Numbered from the stretch's first letter, positions 1-10,003 are shown. The stretch is 64,000 nt of DNA from an uncultured Opitutia bacterium (GCA_903825285.1 CAIJZY010000014.1:124001-188000), one strand, 5' to 3'. Made by a program: numbers and translations. Notes: a model not told the origin generated them from the letters alone.

Positions 1-1
1 C

Positions 2-2857
2 GCCAAACCGGATCTCTCGGCCCAGCTGGCCGCCGCGCAGCAGGCCCAGTCCGCGCTGGCCGCGGACAAGGCCGCCCTCGAGCGCCAGCTCGCCGCCGCG
101 CAGTCGCGCCCCGCGGTCGATCCCGCCGCCGCGCAGCAGCAGGCCCGCCTCGAGGAGGAACTCGGCCAGAGCCGCCAGGATCTCGTCGCCGCGCGCCGCG
201 ACACCGAGGAGCTGCGCAGCCAGCTCGAGACCGCCCAGGCCAATCTCAAGGTGCAGGCCGCCAAGTTCCAGACGCAGCTGAACGAGGCGAAGATGGCCGC
301 CGCGGCCGCCGCGACCCAGGCGACCGGCAAGGACCTCGGCGCCCGGCTGGCCGATGCGCAGGCACAGGTCGCCGCGCTCACCCAGGCCAACGCGGAGCTG
401 AAGCGCCGCGCCGACCAGGCCGCGCAGCAGGCCTCAGTTGCGCAGGGCAGCTCGACCGAGGCCGCGCAGCTCAAGTCCAGCCTCGCCGCGGCCCAGCAGG
501 CGCAGGCGGTGGCCCATGACGAGGCCGTCAAGCTGGCCGCCCAGCTCGCGCAGCTCCGGCAGGAGCACACCGCGCTTGTCCAGGCCAACCAGGATCTCGC
601 CACGCGCAACGACGAGCTGACCGCCACGGCGCAGAAGCTCCAGGCGCAGCAGGCCCGCGGCAACCCGGCCGACGCCGAGGTCGCCCGGCTCAAGACCGCG
701 CTGGCCGCGGCGCAGCAGGCGCAGGCCGCCGCGCGCGACGACCTCGCGAAGGTCGCGGCCCAGCTGGCCGACGCGCAGAAGTGGAACAACTCCGTCACCA
801 CGGCCAACCAGGGCCTGGCGACCAAGAACGACGAGCTCACGGCGCAGGTCCAGACCCTGCAGGCCAAGCTCGCCACCACCGCCCACAGCGCGGCGGAGAC
901 CGAGAAGCTGCAGGCCGCGGTCGCCGCGGCGCAAACGACGCAGGCCGGCGAGCACGCGCAGCTCGTCCAGGCCCAGTCCGACCTCGCCGCCGCCACCCGC
1001 GCGGCCAGCGACGCCACCGCCGGCCAGACGACGCTGCAGGCCCGGCTCGCGGAGGCGCAGCAGCAGGCGGCCGACCTGAAGGCGGCCAACCAGAAACTCA
1101 CCACGGCCAACCAGCAGCTCGCGGCCCGGACCGCCGCGCCCGACGACCGCGAGGCGAGCACCAAGCTGGCGGCGCAGTTGGACGCCGCGGGCCGCGCCCT
1201 CGAGGAGAAGAGCAGGGCCGTCACCGATCTCACCGCCGCCAACGAGTCCCTGCAAAAGGACCTGGAAGTGGCCAAGCAGAGCGCCGCCGCCGCGCTGGCC
1301 GCGCAGGCCGCCGCCGCCAAGGCCGCGCCGGGCGACGCGATGAAGCTCGAGCTGTCCACGATGCAGGACCAGGTCCGCTCGCTGGAGGGCCAGATCGACG
1401 AGGACCGCAAGCACTCGGCCCAGGAAATTTCCACGCTGGCCGCGCAGCTGCAGCGCTCGCGCGAGGCGAACAGATCGCTCGCCGACGCCAACCGCGTCCT
1501 CCTCGAGGCGAAGAGCGCCGAGGATGCCGGCCCGAGCGCGGAACTCACCACGCAGACCGAGAAGGTGCGCACGCTCACCGCCGAGCTCGAACGGCTCCGC
1601 GCCGACCAGCAGCGCCTGGCGGCCGAGAACGACCGCCTCACGGGCGAGAAGCAGGTGGCGGAACGGCAGGCCGCGGAGGCCAAGAAGGCCGTGTCGGCGT
1701 CCGCCGGGGTTGCGCAGGAGCGCGACACCCTCGGCACGCAGCTTGACGGCGCGGTTGCCAAGCTGGCCGACACCGAGCGCCGGCTGGCGCTGGCGAAGCA
1801 GACCGAGGCGGCCGCGAAGACGGATGCGCAGAACCTGCAGGCCGACCTCGACAAGGCGCGCGCGGAGTCCGCGGCGCTGCAGGCGAAGCTGGCGGATTCG
1901 GACAAGGCCGTGGACCAGCACAACGCCAGCGTGGCCGAGCTGACGGACCTGAACACGAAGCTCACGGCGGAGCGCGCCGCGTTGCAGGCGCAGCTGGCGC
2001 AGGCCAGGAAGTCGCTCGACGACGGCGCGACGCTCGCCACGGCCAATGACAAATTGACGGAGCAGGTGAAGGATCTCACGGCCAAGCTCGCCGCGGCGCA
2101 GGCTGACACCGCCCGCAGCGCGCAGGCGGAGACCGACCTGGCGGCGCTGAAGACGCAGCTCACGGCAGCGCAGGCGAAGCTCGCCGAGTCGGACAAGGCC
2201 GTCGAGCAGCACGGCGCGACGGTGGCCGAGCTCACCGGGACGAATGACCGGCTGACGGCGGACAAGGCGGCGTTGAAGCAGCAGCTCGACGACCAGAACA
2301 CCCTCCTGGAGAAGCTCCGCGCCGACAGCGACCGGCTGGCGCAGGCGGAGCAGGCACGCCAGACCGCGGAGCAGCGCGCGGCGGCGCTGACGACGGTGAC
2401 CAACCAGCTGGCGGGCGCGCAGCGCGACAACGCCAGCCTGCGGGCCGACAACGCGCGGCTGAACGACATGCTGCAGTCGGTGGACCGGGACCGCTCGGCG
2501 CGCATCGCGCAGCTGCAGGCGGAGAATTCCGCGATCGCGGCGCGGCTGCGCCAGGCGCAGGGCACGCTCGACCAGATCGCGAACGCCGCGCGGATCATCA
2601 ACGGCGGCTCGCTGCCGACCTCGACCAACTTTGCCGCGAGCACGCCGGTGCGGCCCACCTCGCCGTCGCCCGTGTCGGCGGCCCCGTTGCCGGCGGAACC
2701 CCGCGTGCACGTGGTGCAGGAGGGCGACTCGCTCACCCGCATCAGCGTGCGCTACTACGGCACTGCGACGCGCTGGGAGGAAATCTACGATGCGAACGCC
2801 GACCAGCTGAAAGGCCAGAACGCGCTCAAGCCGGGGCAGAGGCTGAGGATCCCGTAG
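2..2857 (+). CDS. LysM-domain coiled-coil protein, 5' end outside window
   Basis: The frame is open from the left edge, so the start lies upstream; at least 951 residues are visible. Almost all of it is Ala/Gln/Leu/Glu/Lys-rich heptad sequence typical of a long coiled coil. Internal repeats are visible: blocks starting LAAAQQAQA and ending near NDELTA recur about every 70 residues, and blocks around SDKAVEQH recur about every 95. A Pro/Thr/Ser linker follows, and the last 50 residues form a LysM domain (VVQEGDSLTRISVRYYG to LKPGQRLRIP), which in known families binds peptidoglycan. I infer an envelope-spanning or cell-wall-tethered structural protein. The signal or membrane anchor would be outside the window. 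A long antisense frame across this gene is a composition artefact. Confidence 0.8.
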   Translation, partial: AKPDLSAQLAAAQQAQSALAADKAALERQLAAAQSRPAVDPAAAQQQARLEEELGQSRQDLVAARRDTEELRSQLETAQANLKVQAAKFQTQLNEAKMAAAAAATQATGKDLGARLADAQAQVAALTQANAELKRRADQAAQQASVAQGSSTEAAQLKSSLAAAQQAQAVAHDEAVKLAAQLAQLRQEHTALVQANQDLATRNDELTATAQKLQAQQARGNPADAEVARLKTALAAAQQAQAAARDDLAKVAAQLADAQKWNNSVTTANQGLATKNDELTAQVQTLQAKLATTAHSAAETEKLQAAVAAAQTTQAGEHAQLVQAQSDLAAATRAASDATAGQTTLQARLAEAQQQAADLKAANQKLTTANQQLAARTAAPDDREASTKLAAQLDAAGRALEEKSRAVTDLTAANESLQKDLEVAKQSAAAALAAQAAAAKAAPGDAMKLELSTMQDQVRSLEGQIDEDRKHSAQEISTLAAQLQRSREANRSLADANRVLLEAKSAEDAGPSAELTTQTEKVRTLTAELERLRADQQRLAAENDRLTGEKQVAERQAAEAKKAVSASAGVAQERDTLGTQLDGAVAKLADTERRLALAKQTEAAAKTDAQNLQADLDKARAESAALQAKLADSDKAVDQHNASVAELTDLNTKLTAERAALQAQLAQARKSLDDGATLATANDKLTEQVKDLTAKLAAAQADTARSAQAETDLAALKTQLTAAQAKLAESDKAVEQHGATVAELTGTNDRLTADKAALKQQLDDQNTLLEKLRADSDRLAQAEQARQTAEQRAAALTTVTNQLAGAQRDNASLRADNARLNDMLQSVDRDRSARIAQLQAENSAIAARLRQAQGTLDQIANAARIINGGSLPTSTNFAASTPVRPTSPSPVSAAPLPAEPRVHVVQEGDSLTRISVRYYGTATRWEEIYDANADQLKGQNALKPGQRLRIP

Positions 2858-2909
2858 GGCCATGCTGGCCCCCGGCCAGATTGGTGCATCCAAAAAATCT
2901 GACTGACCG

Positions 2910-3187
2910 GCTTGGCGTATCAACCGACTGGAAACACGCCAATTACGCGTGTGGGCGGGAGGGAGCGGTGAACGATCTTCAAAAAAAGTCTCGACGGCGC
3001 GCACAGGACTTTCATCGTCGGCAACGCATCAGGAACGAATCGGCCCTCCACAAGCCGGTTCTGCCAACCGGGCCGGGAGCGGCCACGGTGGATCGAGGGA
3101 AACCTCGGATGTGCGGAACCCGCAAGGGTGCCGAACCAAAAGCGCTCCCGAAGACGAGACCGACCTGATGCCCAGGTCGGTTTTTTG
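2910..3187 (+). ncRNA. Candidate structured RNA ending in an intrinsic terminator
   Basis: This gap has no convincing gene but much potential pairing. TTGGCGT (2912) pairs with ACGCCAA (2936). GGGAGCG (2961-2967) can close onto CGCTCCC (3143-3149). CCGGTT (3055) pairs with AACCGG (3066), and a short CGAGGGAAACCTCG hairpin follows. The segment ends in a strong intrinsic terminator. I do not recognise 6S, RNase P, tmRNA or a known riboswitch here. It could be a small RNA, or a leader attenuating the two small ORFs immediately downstream. Confidence 0.35.
3159..3187 (+). terminator. Intrinsic terminator
   Basis: A perfect 9-bp stem (ACCGACCTG with CAGGTCGGT) around a short loop is followed directly by six T residues. 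It lies 50 bp before the first small ORF, so it either ends the preceding transcript or works as an attenuator. Confidence 0.85.
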
Positions 3188-3236
3188 TTTTCACCCCCTG
3201 ATGCGCGAACCTGCCAACCACAGATCCTCACGCATC

Positions 3237-3491
3237 ATGTCCAACCTAACCAAACTCCCCGGCATCCGCGTCGACGCGGCCAACCCGAACCATCACCTGT
3301 GGGACAACCACGGGACCTGGTTCCTGCACTACACAGTGCATCCCACCCCCTTCACCAAGGAGCGCATCCGCCGCTCCCTGGGCACGAAGGACCTGAAGGT
3401 CGCTCGCGAGCGCCGCGACGCCTTCTTCGCTCATCTCGCTTCCGAGGCCGGCAAGGCGGCCTCCGGGCTGCGCAAGGCCGCCGCGGCATGA
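3237..3491 (+). CDS. Small protein resembling an integrase N-terminal arm domain
   Basis: An 84-residue basic protein. The segment LWDNHGTWFLHYTVHPTPFTKERIRRSLGTKDLKVARERRD resembles the N-terminal DNA-binding region of tyrosine integrases, but no catalytic domain follows, so it stands alone. I chose the ATG at 3237, after the terminator; the frame is open further upstream but runs through the structured-RNA segment. The stop overlaps the start of the next gene (ATGA), which implies translational coupling. It could be a domesticated DNA-binding remnant of an integrase or an excisionase-like protein. Function unknown. Confidence 0.65.
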   Translation: MSNLTKLPGIRVDAANPNHHLWDNHGTWFLHYTVHPTPFTKERIRRSLGTKDLKVARERRDAFFAHLASEAGKAASGLRKAAAA

Positions 3492-3784
3492 CCCCCGCCG
3501 TCCGCGCGATTCGTTTCGCGCGCGTCAGCCCCGCCCCGGATCCCGCCAAGCCGGGTCCGCGGTGGGTCGCCGACGTGCTGCTGGACGAACACCCCGCCCC
3601 CGCCGGCCGGGTGATGCAACACGACCAGTCCTGGACCTACGTGCTGGCCGACGGCACGAGCTCCGGGCTGGCCAGCACGGTCTCCCGCCAGGACCTGGAG
3701 CGCCAGGTCGTGCTCTACTACCTGGGCACGCTCCCTGGCGCGAAGGCCCACGAGGCCGGCCCGCCGTTGCCGATGGCGATGTGA
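3488..3784 (+). CDS. Hypothetical protein coupled to the integrase-like small ORF
   Basis: A 98-residue protein starting at the ATG that overlaps the preceding stop by 4 nt. It has a basic N-terminus (VRAIRFARVSPAP) and a central region WVADVLLDEHPAPAGRVMQHDQSW. I see no known domain, signal peptide or membrane segment. Two short overlapping genes in this order resemble accessory pairs such as toxin-antitoxin modules, but nothing in the sequence identifies either partner as a toxin. Confidence 0.55.
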   Translation: MTPAVRAIRFARVSPAPDPAKPGPRWVADVLLDEHPAPAGRVMQHDQSWTYVLADGTSSGLASTVSRQDLERQVVLYYLGTLPGAKAHEAGPPLPMAM

Positions 3785-3794
3785 TTCCTTTTTG

Positions 3795-3931
3795 GAAATT
3801 CGAAGGGCAAAGCACGAAATTCGAGTTAAGCGCTAGCCACCAAGTCCTAAGATTTTGAAATCTGGGATTGGGGCGGGAGGCTTAACTCGAATTTCGCGCC
3901 TTGCCCTTCGGGCTTTAGCCCACCGACTGGC
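3795..3931. repeat. Intergenic period-7 inverted repeat, family F
   Basis: The left arm (about 3795-3832) and right arm (about 3880-3911) are complementary over about 31 bp with two mismatches, both tolerable as G-U pairs. Each arm reads as degenerate 7-mers (CGAAGGG, CGAAATT, CGAGTTA). A further CGAGTTA-like unit on the minus strand carries the mtnA stop codon. The repeat lies between a plus-strand and a minus-strand gene end and could act as a bidirectional terminator. Confidence 0.75.
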
Positions 3932-3933
3932 CC

Positions 3934-5022
3934 TTAACTCGGAAACATCCTCCTCAGTCCTTCCGCCGTGGCCTCGGCGATTCCGCGCTCGGTGATGAGG
4001 CCGGTGACGAGCCTGGCGGGGGTGACGTCGAAGGCGGGATTGGCCGCGGGGCTTCCGACGGGTGTCAGCTCGACCTCGGCCACGGTGCCGTCGGACAACC
4101 GGCCGGCGAGGTGCGTGACCTCGCGCGCGGAGCGCTCCTCGATCGGGATCTCCCGCACGCCATCGCGGACCGTCCAGTCAATGCTGGGCGACGGGACCGC
4201 GGCGTAGAAGGGCACGCCATTGTCCCGGGCGGCGAGCGCCTTCAGGTAGGTGCCGATCTTGTTGCAGACGTCGCCGGCCGCGGTGGTGCGGTCGGTGCCG
4301 ACGATGACGAGGTCAACCCGGCCGTGCTGCATGAGGTGACCGCCGGCGTTGTCGGCAATCACGGTGTGGGGCACGCCGTGGTTGAGCAGTTCCCAAGCGG
4401 TGAGGCTGGCGCCCTGGTTGCGCGGCCGGGTCTCGTCGACCCAGACGTGGACCGGCAGCCCGGCATCATGCGCCGCGTAGATCGGCGCGGTGGCGGTGCC
4501 GACATCCACCGTGGCGAGCCAGCCGGCGTTGCAGTGGGTGAGGACGTTCACGCGCTCGCCCGGCCCCTTGCGCGCGGCGATCGCGCGGAGGAGCGGCAGG
4601 CCGGCGGCGCCGATGCCGCGGTTGAGGGCGACGTCCTCGTCGCAGATCTGCACGGCGAGCGCGCGCGCGGTGGCGGCACGGACATTGGGCGCCAAGGGAG
4701 CGACGTGGGCCCGGACGCGGTCGAGGGCCCAGCGCAGGTTGATCGCGGTGGGGCGGGTCGCGAGCAGGGTGGCGTGGGCGTGGGCGAGTCCGGCGTCGGA
4801 GGCGTCGGCGCGCAGCGCGAGCCACAGGCCCCACGCGGCGGTGGCGCCGATCAGCGGGGCGCCGCGCACGAGCATGGCGCGGATGGCGTGGGCGGCGTCG
4901 GCGAGCGTGCCGAGCCGGGCCGTGACAAACGCGTGCGGCAGCCGCGTTTGGTCAATGATCTCGACCGCGGCGCCGTCAGCGCTGGGCCAGATCGTGCGGG
5001 TGGGGCGGCCGGAGACGTTCAT
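3934..5022 (-). CDS. mtnA: S-methyl-5-thioribose-1-phosphate isomerase
   Basis: 362 residues, normal for MtnA, which converts 5-methylthioribose-1-phosphate to the ribulose form in methionine salvage. Family signatures are present: RGAPLIG near residue 53, the catalytic Cys164 in [10 protein letters not shown], and the catalytic Asp244 in [18 protein letters not shown]. The C-terminal Rossmann-like half is complete. No other methionine-salvage gene is adjacent. Homology to eIF2B-alpha-like proteins is expected for this fold, but the active-site residues favour MtnA. Confidence 0.95.
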   Translation of the reverse strand: MNVSGRPTRTIWPSADGAAVEIIDQTRLPHAFVTARLGTLADAAHAIRAMLVRGAPLIGATAAWGLWLALRADASDAGLAHAHATLLATRPTAINLRWALDRVRAHVAPLAPNVRAATARALAVQICDEDVALNRGIGAAGLPLLRAIAARKGPGERVNVLTHCNAGWLATVDVGTATAPIYAAHDAGLPVHVWVDETRPRNQGASLTAWELLNHGVPHTVIADNAGGHLMQHGRVDLVIVGTDRTTAAGDVCNKIGTYLKALAARDNGVPFYAAVPSPSIDWTVRDGVREIPIEERSAREVTHLAGRLSDGTVAEVELTPVGSPAANPAFDVTPARLVTGLITERGIAEATAEGLRRMFPS

Positions 5023-5026
5023 GGTT

Positions 5027-5127
5027 CAATGCCGGATACCGGATACTGCATACCGGACGGGTCAACCGAACAAGACAATGCCAACGGCCGAACGGCTTGG
5101 CCGCCGGAATCCAAGTCTCCGGTATCA
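5027..5127. repeat. Intergenic period-7 inverted repeat, family B
   Basis: The left arm (5028-5060) is built of 7-mers of the form ATACCGG. The right arm (about 5104-5127) is a diverged inverted copy. On the minus strand the right arm begins exactly with the TGA stop codon of the upstream esterase gene, so the repeat fills the whole gap between that gene and mtnA. Confidence 0.7.
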
Positions 5128-6327
5128 GCGCCGCTGCGGCGCTTCTCCGAGCGCGGCGCGCAGCGTGGGCTCCATCACGTCGGCCTGGCGCATGAAGCCG
5201 AGATCGCTGGCGTGGGAGGCGTCGTTGGCGCCGTCGCCGTCGTCGCCGTAGAGGTGATCGCCGGGGATATAGTAAAGGTTTTTCACGCCGGAGTGCTTGA
5301 GCGCGTCGAACGCGGCGCGGAGCGCGGCGTGGTTGGCGTCGTGAAACATGGCCTGGGCGGGAAGGATCCAGTCGTTGGTGAAGCGGCGGTCCTCGACGAG
5401 GATGATGGGGGTGTCCGGCTTGGCGGCCCGGATCTGCTGCACAAGCGGGGCGCAGCGTTCCGTCACCAGTTTCGGATTCATGTTGGGCAGGCAGTCGATG
5501 ACGTAGGCGGCGGCGTCGACCTGGGTGAGCAGGTCGCCGACGGCGGCGTCCATGCGGCCGTTGCCGGAGAAGCCGAGATTGAGCACGGGCCGCTCGAGGC
5601 GGCGCCCGAGGATGGCGGTGTGGACCATGCCGGGACGGGAGGCGGCGGCGCCCTGGGTGATGGAGGTGCCGTAGAAGACGATCGGCTTGGCGCGCGGGGC
5701 AAGCCCCTCGAACGCGGCGCCGGGCGGCACGCCGATCGCGAGCGAGTCGACGCCGTTGTAGAGTGGAAGATAGGCGGCGTACTCGCGCGGGCCGGGGGCC
5801 AGGTTCTTGATGATCTCGACGCGCACCTCCTGCGTCTCGGGCTTGGTCACCTGCACCCAGCGCCACTGGCCGGAGGCGTTGCGGGCGTAGAGGTCGACGC
5901 CACTGACTCCTGTCGCGGGCATGTTGGACAGGGCGAGCTCGGGCTTGTGGAGCTGATAGTGAATGCAGATCGCGGTGGCATCGGTCTTGAAGCGGACCAG
6001 CATCCCGGCGCTGTCGCGGCTGAGGTTCCAGACCTTGGGGGTCACGGTCTTTTCCGCCGCAGCGGGGAAGCGGTCGAACCAGCGCAACCGTGGCTGGCTG
6101 GTCCATTCGCGTCCCTCGGCGCCCCAGGTGGTGACGTCATGCCAGACCAGATTGGCGGCGGCCGCGGGATTCGCGGCCAGGGCCGGATCGAGCTTGGCCG
6201 TCTCCGCCGACTTGGGCGTGGCCACGGCAGGCGTGGCGGGCGCAGGCGTGGGCGCGGTTTGCGCGGCCAGCGGAAGCGCCAGCAGGATGGGGAGACAGAA
6301 TTGGCAGCAGCGGCGGAGGAGCTTCAT
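5125..6327 (-). CDS. Secreted SGNH/GDSL-type esterase
   Basis: About 400 residues from the ATG at 6327, which is followed by a clear signal peptide (MKLLRRCCQFCLPILLALPLAAQ); the frame is open upstream but without a leader. An N-terminal jelly-roll-like region (around RFKTDATAICIHYQL) is followed by an SGNH hydrolase domain. Visible blocks are the catalytic Ser in FYGTSITQG, Gly in GFSGNGRMD, Asn in CLPNMNP and a C-terminal Asp/His pair in HASDLGF. This resembles SGNH esterases found in polysaccharide-degrading Bacteroidetes and Verrucomicrobia, which remove acyl groups from glycans. The substrate is not deducible. Confidence 0.85.
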   Translation of the reverse strand: MKLLRRCCQFCLPILLALPLAAQTAPTPAPATPAVATPKSAETAKLDPALAANPAAAANLVWHDVTTWGAEGREWTSQPRLRWFDRFPAAAEKTVTPKVWNLSRDSAGMLVRFKTDATAICIHYQLHKPELALSNMPATGVSGVDLYARNASGQWRWVQVTKPETQEVRVEIIKNLAPGPREYAAYLPLYNGVDSLAIGVPPGAAFEGLAPRAKPIVFYGTSITQGAAASRPGMVHTAILGRRLERPVLNLGFSGNGRMDAAVGDLLTQVDAAAYVIDCLPNMNPKLVTERCAPLVQQIRAAKPDTPIILVEDRRFTNDWILPAQAMFHDANHAALRAAFDALKHSGVKNLYYIPGDHLYGDDGDGANDASHASDLGFMRQADVMEPTLRAALGEAPQRR

Positions 6328-6440
6328 GAAATACTGGTCTGAAACGCCATCTCCCCGGTTCGCAAACGCCAACGAAACCCCAGGCCGGCGAGGGGAAGAA
6401 GCGGGCAAAAAATCATTCCGCCGCTTGCTGCAAGCTGGGA

Positions 6441-6482
6441 TTTATTTGGCGTTTGCCGATTGGAGTTTGGCATCTGCCGCCC
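6441..6482. repeat. Period-7 repeat segment, family H
   Basis: Degenerate 7-mers such as GTTTGGC and ATTTGGC run in phase for about 40 bp just downstream of sucD. A related array lies at 34115-34152. No long inverted partner is obvious at this copy. Confidence 0.55.
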
Positions 6483-6491
6483 AAAGGGCGG

Positions 6492-7415
<924 letters not shown>

Positions 7416-7429
7416 GGGAAAGGGAGGGA

Positions 7430-7545
7430 GTCGCGAGTAGTGGGTAGCGGGTAGCGCGTAGTGAGTAGGGAGTGGTGAGTCGTGCGTGGGTGGGAGTGGC
7501 GGTGGTTGAATGCTCGCGACTCGCTACGCACTACGCACTACTGCC
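7430..7545. repeat. Period-7 inverted repeat, family A (copy 1)
   Basis: The left arm has many tandem GTAGYGR-type 7-mers. The right arm (about 7511-7542) carries inverted copies beginning with the conserved loop-side string GAATGCTCGC. The right arm overlaps the 3' end of the VOC gene, so its last residues (GSSA) and stop codon are written in repeat sequence. Confidence 0.85.
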
Positions 7546-7905
7546 TTTCTTCTGATGAAGTCCGATCTGGTTGCCGTCGGGGTCCTTGACGGCGAACATC
7601 CGGCACGGCGGGAATTCCATCACGTCGAACGCGATCATGACGCCCGCGGCCTTGGCGGCCTTCACGGACGCATCGAGGTCGGCAACCTCGAGGGTGACGC
7701 TCGCCTGGGGCTTGCCGTCCGGCATGGCGTTGGAGAGGGCGAGCGCCTGGCCGGCGACATCGTACTCGATCCACCACTGGCCGGGGCCGAACTCGACCTG
7801 CAGCGCGGCCTTCAGCCCCAGGAATCCCTCGTAGAACTTGCGGGCGCGCGCGACGTCGGTGACCGGGTGAAACACGAAGGCGAGTTCTTTGACTTGGATG
7901 CTCAT
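7531..7905 (-). CDS. VOC-family (glyoxalase/bleomycin-resistance fold) protein
   Basis: 124 residues with the paired beta-alpha-beta-beta-beta modules of the vicinal-oxygen-chelate fold. The second half carries the usual FPPCRMFAVKDPDGNQIGLHQ segment with a likely metal-ligand region. It lies between sucC and sucD on the same strand and is flanked by a family A repeat on each side; the downstream repeat supplies its stop codon. Members include methylmalonyl-CoA epimerase and glyoxalase I, but I see no residue pattern that fixes the reaction. Confidence 0.85.
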   Translation of the reverse strand: MSIQVKELAFVFHPVTDVARARKFYEGFLGLKAALQVEFGPGQWWIEYDVAGQALALSNAMPDGKPQASVTLEVADLDASVKAAKAAGVMIAFDVMEFPPCRMFAVKDPDGNQIGLHQKKGSSA

Positions 7906-7913
7906 GGGAAAGA

Positions 7914-8015
7914 GGGAGTAGCGAGTAGCGGGTAGTGAGTAGTGGGTAGGTGGAGTGCGGGGCTCGTGAAGTGGATTGGATGCTCGCTACGCGCTACCCG
8001 CTACTCGCTGCTCTC
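7914..8015. repeat. Period-7 inverted repeat, family A (copy 2)
   Basis: Tandem GTAGYGR units (7916-7950) face inverted units (7980-8013) across a loop of about 30 bp ending GGATGCTCGC. It lies between sucC (stop at 8019) and the VOC gene (start at 7905). Confidence 0.85.
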
Positions 8016-8018
8016 GAA

Positions 8019-9203
8019 TCAGGCGGCGACCAGCTTGACGATCTTCTGGGCGGCGTCGGCCATCGTGTCGCCGGAGACCAGCTTGAGGCCGGAGGCGGCG
8101 AGGGTGGCCTTGCCGGCCACGACGTTGTTGCCCTCGAGGCGGACGACGAGGGGGAGCTTGAGGCCGACTTCCTTGACGGCGTCGACGATGCCCTGGGCGA
8201 TCACGTTGCAGTCCATGATGCCGCCGAAGATGTTCACGAGGATCCCCTTCACGTTCTTGTCGCCGAGGATGATCTTGAAGGCCGCGACCACCTGCTCGCG
8301 CGAGGCGCCGCCGCCGACGTCGAGGAAGTTGGCGGGCGTGCCGCCGAAGTGCTTGATGATGTCCATCGTGGACATCGCGAGGCCGGCGCCGTTGACGAGG
8401 CAGGCGATGTTGCCGTCGAGCGCGATGTAGGAGAGCTCGGCCTTGGAGGCCTCGACCTCCTTCGGGTCCTCCTCGTTGAGGTCGCGGAGGGCGACGATCT
8501 CGGGGTGGCGGAAGAGCGCGTTGTCGTCGAACGAGACCTTGCCGTCGAGGGCGAGCACCTCGCCGGTGGGCGTGGTGATGAGCGGGTTGATCTCGACCAT
8601 CGAGGCGTCGGTCTCCCAGAAGCAGGTGAAGAGGTTGCGGATGAGCTTGGCGGCGTTCTTCGCCTCGGGGCCGGCGAAGCCGAGCTTGAAGATCAGGTCG
8701 CGGACCTGGAAGTCGGCGAGGCCGTACGCGGGGTCAACGAAGACCTTGTGGATCTTCTCCGGCGTGTCGTGGGCGACCTTCTCGATCTCGACGCCGCCCT
8801 CGGTGGAGGCGACGATGACGGGCCGGGACGTGGCGCGGTCGAGGAGGATGGCGAGGTAGTACTCCTTCTTGATGTCGCTGGCCTGGGTGAAATACACGGT
8901 CTGCACCTTCCGGCCGGCGGGGCCGGTCTGGAGCGTCACGAGCGTGTTGCCGAGCATCTTGCCGGCCTTCTCCTTGGCCTCGGCCTTGGTCGGGCAGAAC
9001 TTCACGCCGCCCTTGAAGCCGTCGGTGAACGTGCCCTTGCCGCGGCCGCCGGCATGGATCTGGGATTTCACCATGACCGCCCCCTCGGGGAGCGACGCGA
9101 GCGCGGCGTCAAATTCCGCGGCGGACTTCGCGGGGGCCCCCTTGGGGACCGGCACGCCAAACTTCTCGAACAAGGCCTTGGCCTGATACTCGTGGATGTT
9201 CAT
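8019..9203 (-). CDS. sucC: Succinyl-CoA ligase subunit beta
   Basis: 394 residues from the ATG at 9203 ([22 protein letters not shown]), the standard N-terminus; the frame remains open upstream but that extension is not family sequence. The ATP-grasp domain ([14 protein letters not shown]) and the C-terminal ligase domain ([30 protein letters not shown]) are intact. It is the first gene of the sucC-VOC-sucD group, and its start also follows a CTTTCCC leader. Confidence 0.96.
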   Translation of the reverse strand: MNIHEYQAKALFEKFGVPVPKGAPAKSAAEFDAALASLPEGAVMVKSQIHAGGRGKGTFTDGFKGGVKFCPTKAEAKEKAGKMLGNTLVTLQTGPAGRKVQTVYFTQASDIKKEYYLAILLDRATSRPVIVASTEGGVEIEKVAHDTPEKIHKVFVDPAYGLADFQVRDLIFKLGFAGPEAKNAAKLIRNLFTCFWETDASMVEINPLITTPTGEVLALDGKVSFDDNALFRHPEIVALRDLNEEDPKEVEASKAELSYIALDGNIACLVNGAGLAMSTMDIIKHFGGTPANFLDVGGGASREQVVAAFKIILGDKNVKGILVNIFGGIMDCNVIAQGIVDAVKEVGLKLPLVVRLEGNNVVAGKATLAASGLKLVSGDTMADAAQKIVKLVAA

Positions 9204-9402
9204 GGGAAAGGACGGCCAGTAAGTCAGAAGGCGGCCCGGATAGGCACGAAAAAAAGGCGTCCAACGGCCCGCCGGGAAGGCTTTGAAACGCCGCTTATCC
9301 AGCGCGTAAGGCGGAGAGGCCGGACTACTGCGCCGGCCGGTCGGGCGGCGGGGGTGCCTTGCACTTCGGGGGTTGCACCAAAATCGCCGCGCGGCAGCAT
9401 GG

Positions 9403-9927
9403 ATGCCCATGCAATCGCACGAGGTGCTGCGGGAGGTGTTCAAGAAAACCAGCGCAAAGCAGATCGCCGCCGACCTGGGGTTGTCGCTGTCGCTGATCTA
9501 CAAGTGGACGGAGCCGCCGGCCGAGGACGCCGGCAGCGGGTCGAACAACCCGCTCGACCGCGTGGGCCAGCTGGTCAAGTCGACCCACGACCCCCGCATC
9601 GCCCAGTGGGTGGCCGAGCAGTCGGGCGGATTTTACATCCGCAACCCGGCCAACCTGACGCATCCCGGCCAGCTGATCCCGCTGACCAACGACATCGTGC
9701 AGGAATTCGCGGACATGCTGGCGACCATCGCCTCGTCGGCCGCCGACAACAAGATCACCGCGGAGGAGGCAAAGCGGATCCGCGCCCGCTGGGAGGAGCT
9801 GAAAAGCGTGACCGAGAGCTTCGTCCGCGCCTGCGAGAGCGGCAATTTTGGCGAAGTGGAACGGGCGGCCGCGCTGAAAAACACGAAGGCGGAAATTCGA
9901 AACCCGAAATCAGCGCCCGCGCTCTAA
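9403..9927 (+). CDS. HTH protein, phage CII-like regulator
   Basis: 174 residues from ATG 9403. The N-terminus VLREVFKKTSAKQIAADLGLSLSLIYKWTE is a helix-turn-helix. A middle segment (LVKSTHDPRIAQWVAEQSGGFYI) recalls phage CII/Cox-type regulators, and the rest is helical. It is divergent from sucC by 199 bp and is the only plus-strand gene in a long minus-strand block. The last residues (TKAEIRNPKSAPAL) are encoded by a period-7 repeat arm, so the native C-terminus may have ended earlier. Confidence 0.7.
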   Translation: MPMQSHEVLREVFKKTSAKQIAADLGLSLSLIYKWTEPPAEDAGSGSNNPLDRVGQLVKSTHDPRIAQWVAEQSGGFYIRNPANLTHPGQLIPLTNDIVQEFADMLATIASSAADNKITAEEAKRIRARWEELKSVTESFVRACESGNFGEVERAAALKNTKAEIRNPKSAPAL

Positions 9928-9993
9928 TCCTGACTTCAGAAAATGGAGTTTAGGGCGTAAGGCTTCTCTCGGATATCGAATTTTGTCCTTCGA
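9885..9993. repeat. Period-7 inverted repeat, family F (copy 2)
   Basis: The left arm (about 9890-9915) lies inside the 3' end of the HTH gene, and the right arm is at about 9970-9993. Both contain in-phase 7-mers such as AATTCGA. It separates two convergent genes. Confidence 0.7.
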
Positions 9994-10003
9994 ATTTCCC
10001 GCC

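Noticed and set aside
434-3004. Long minus-strand open frame across the LysM gene
   Set aside because: Codon-shadow of the Ala/Gln-rich coiled coil; the translation is low-complexity Arg/Leu-rich with no domain.
2910-3187. 6S RNA, RNase P RNA or cobalamin riboswitch
   Set aside because: Conserved core sequences of these classes are not present; left as an unassigned candidate.
4111-6342. Long plus-strand open frame over mtnA and the esterase
   Set aside because: Antisense of two genes with clear family motifs; high GC leaves alternative frames open.
7430-8015. Family A repeats as a CRISPR array
   Set aside because: Units are contiguous degenerate 7-mers without unique spacers, no cas genes are present, and arms are inverted.
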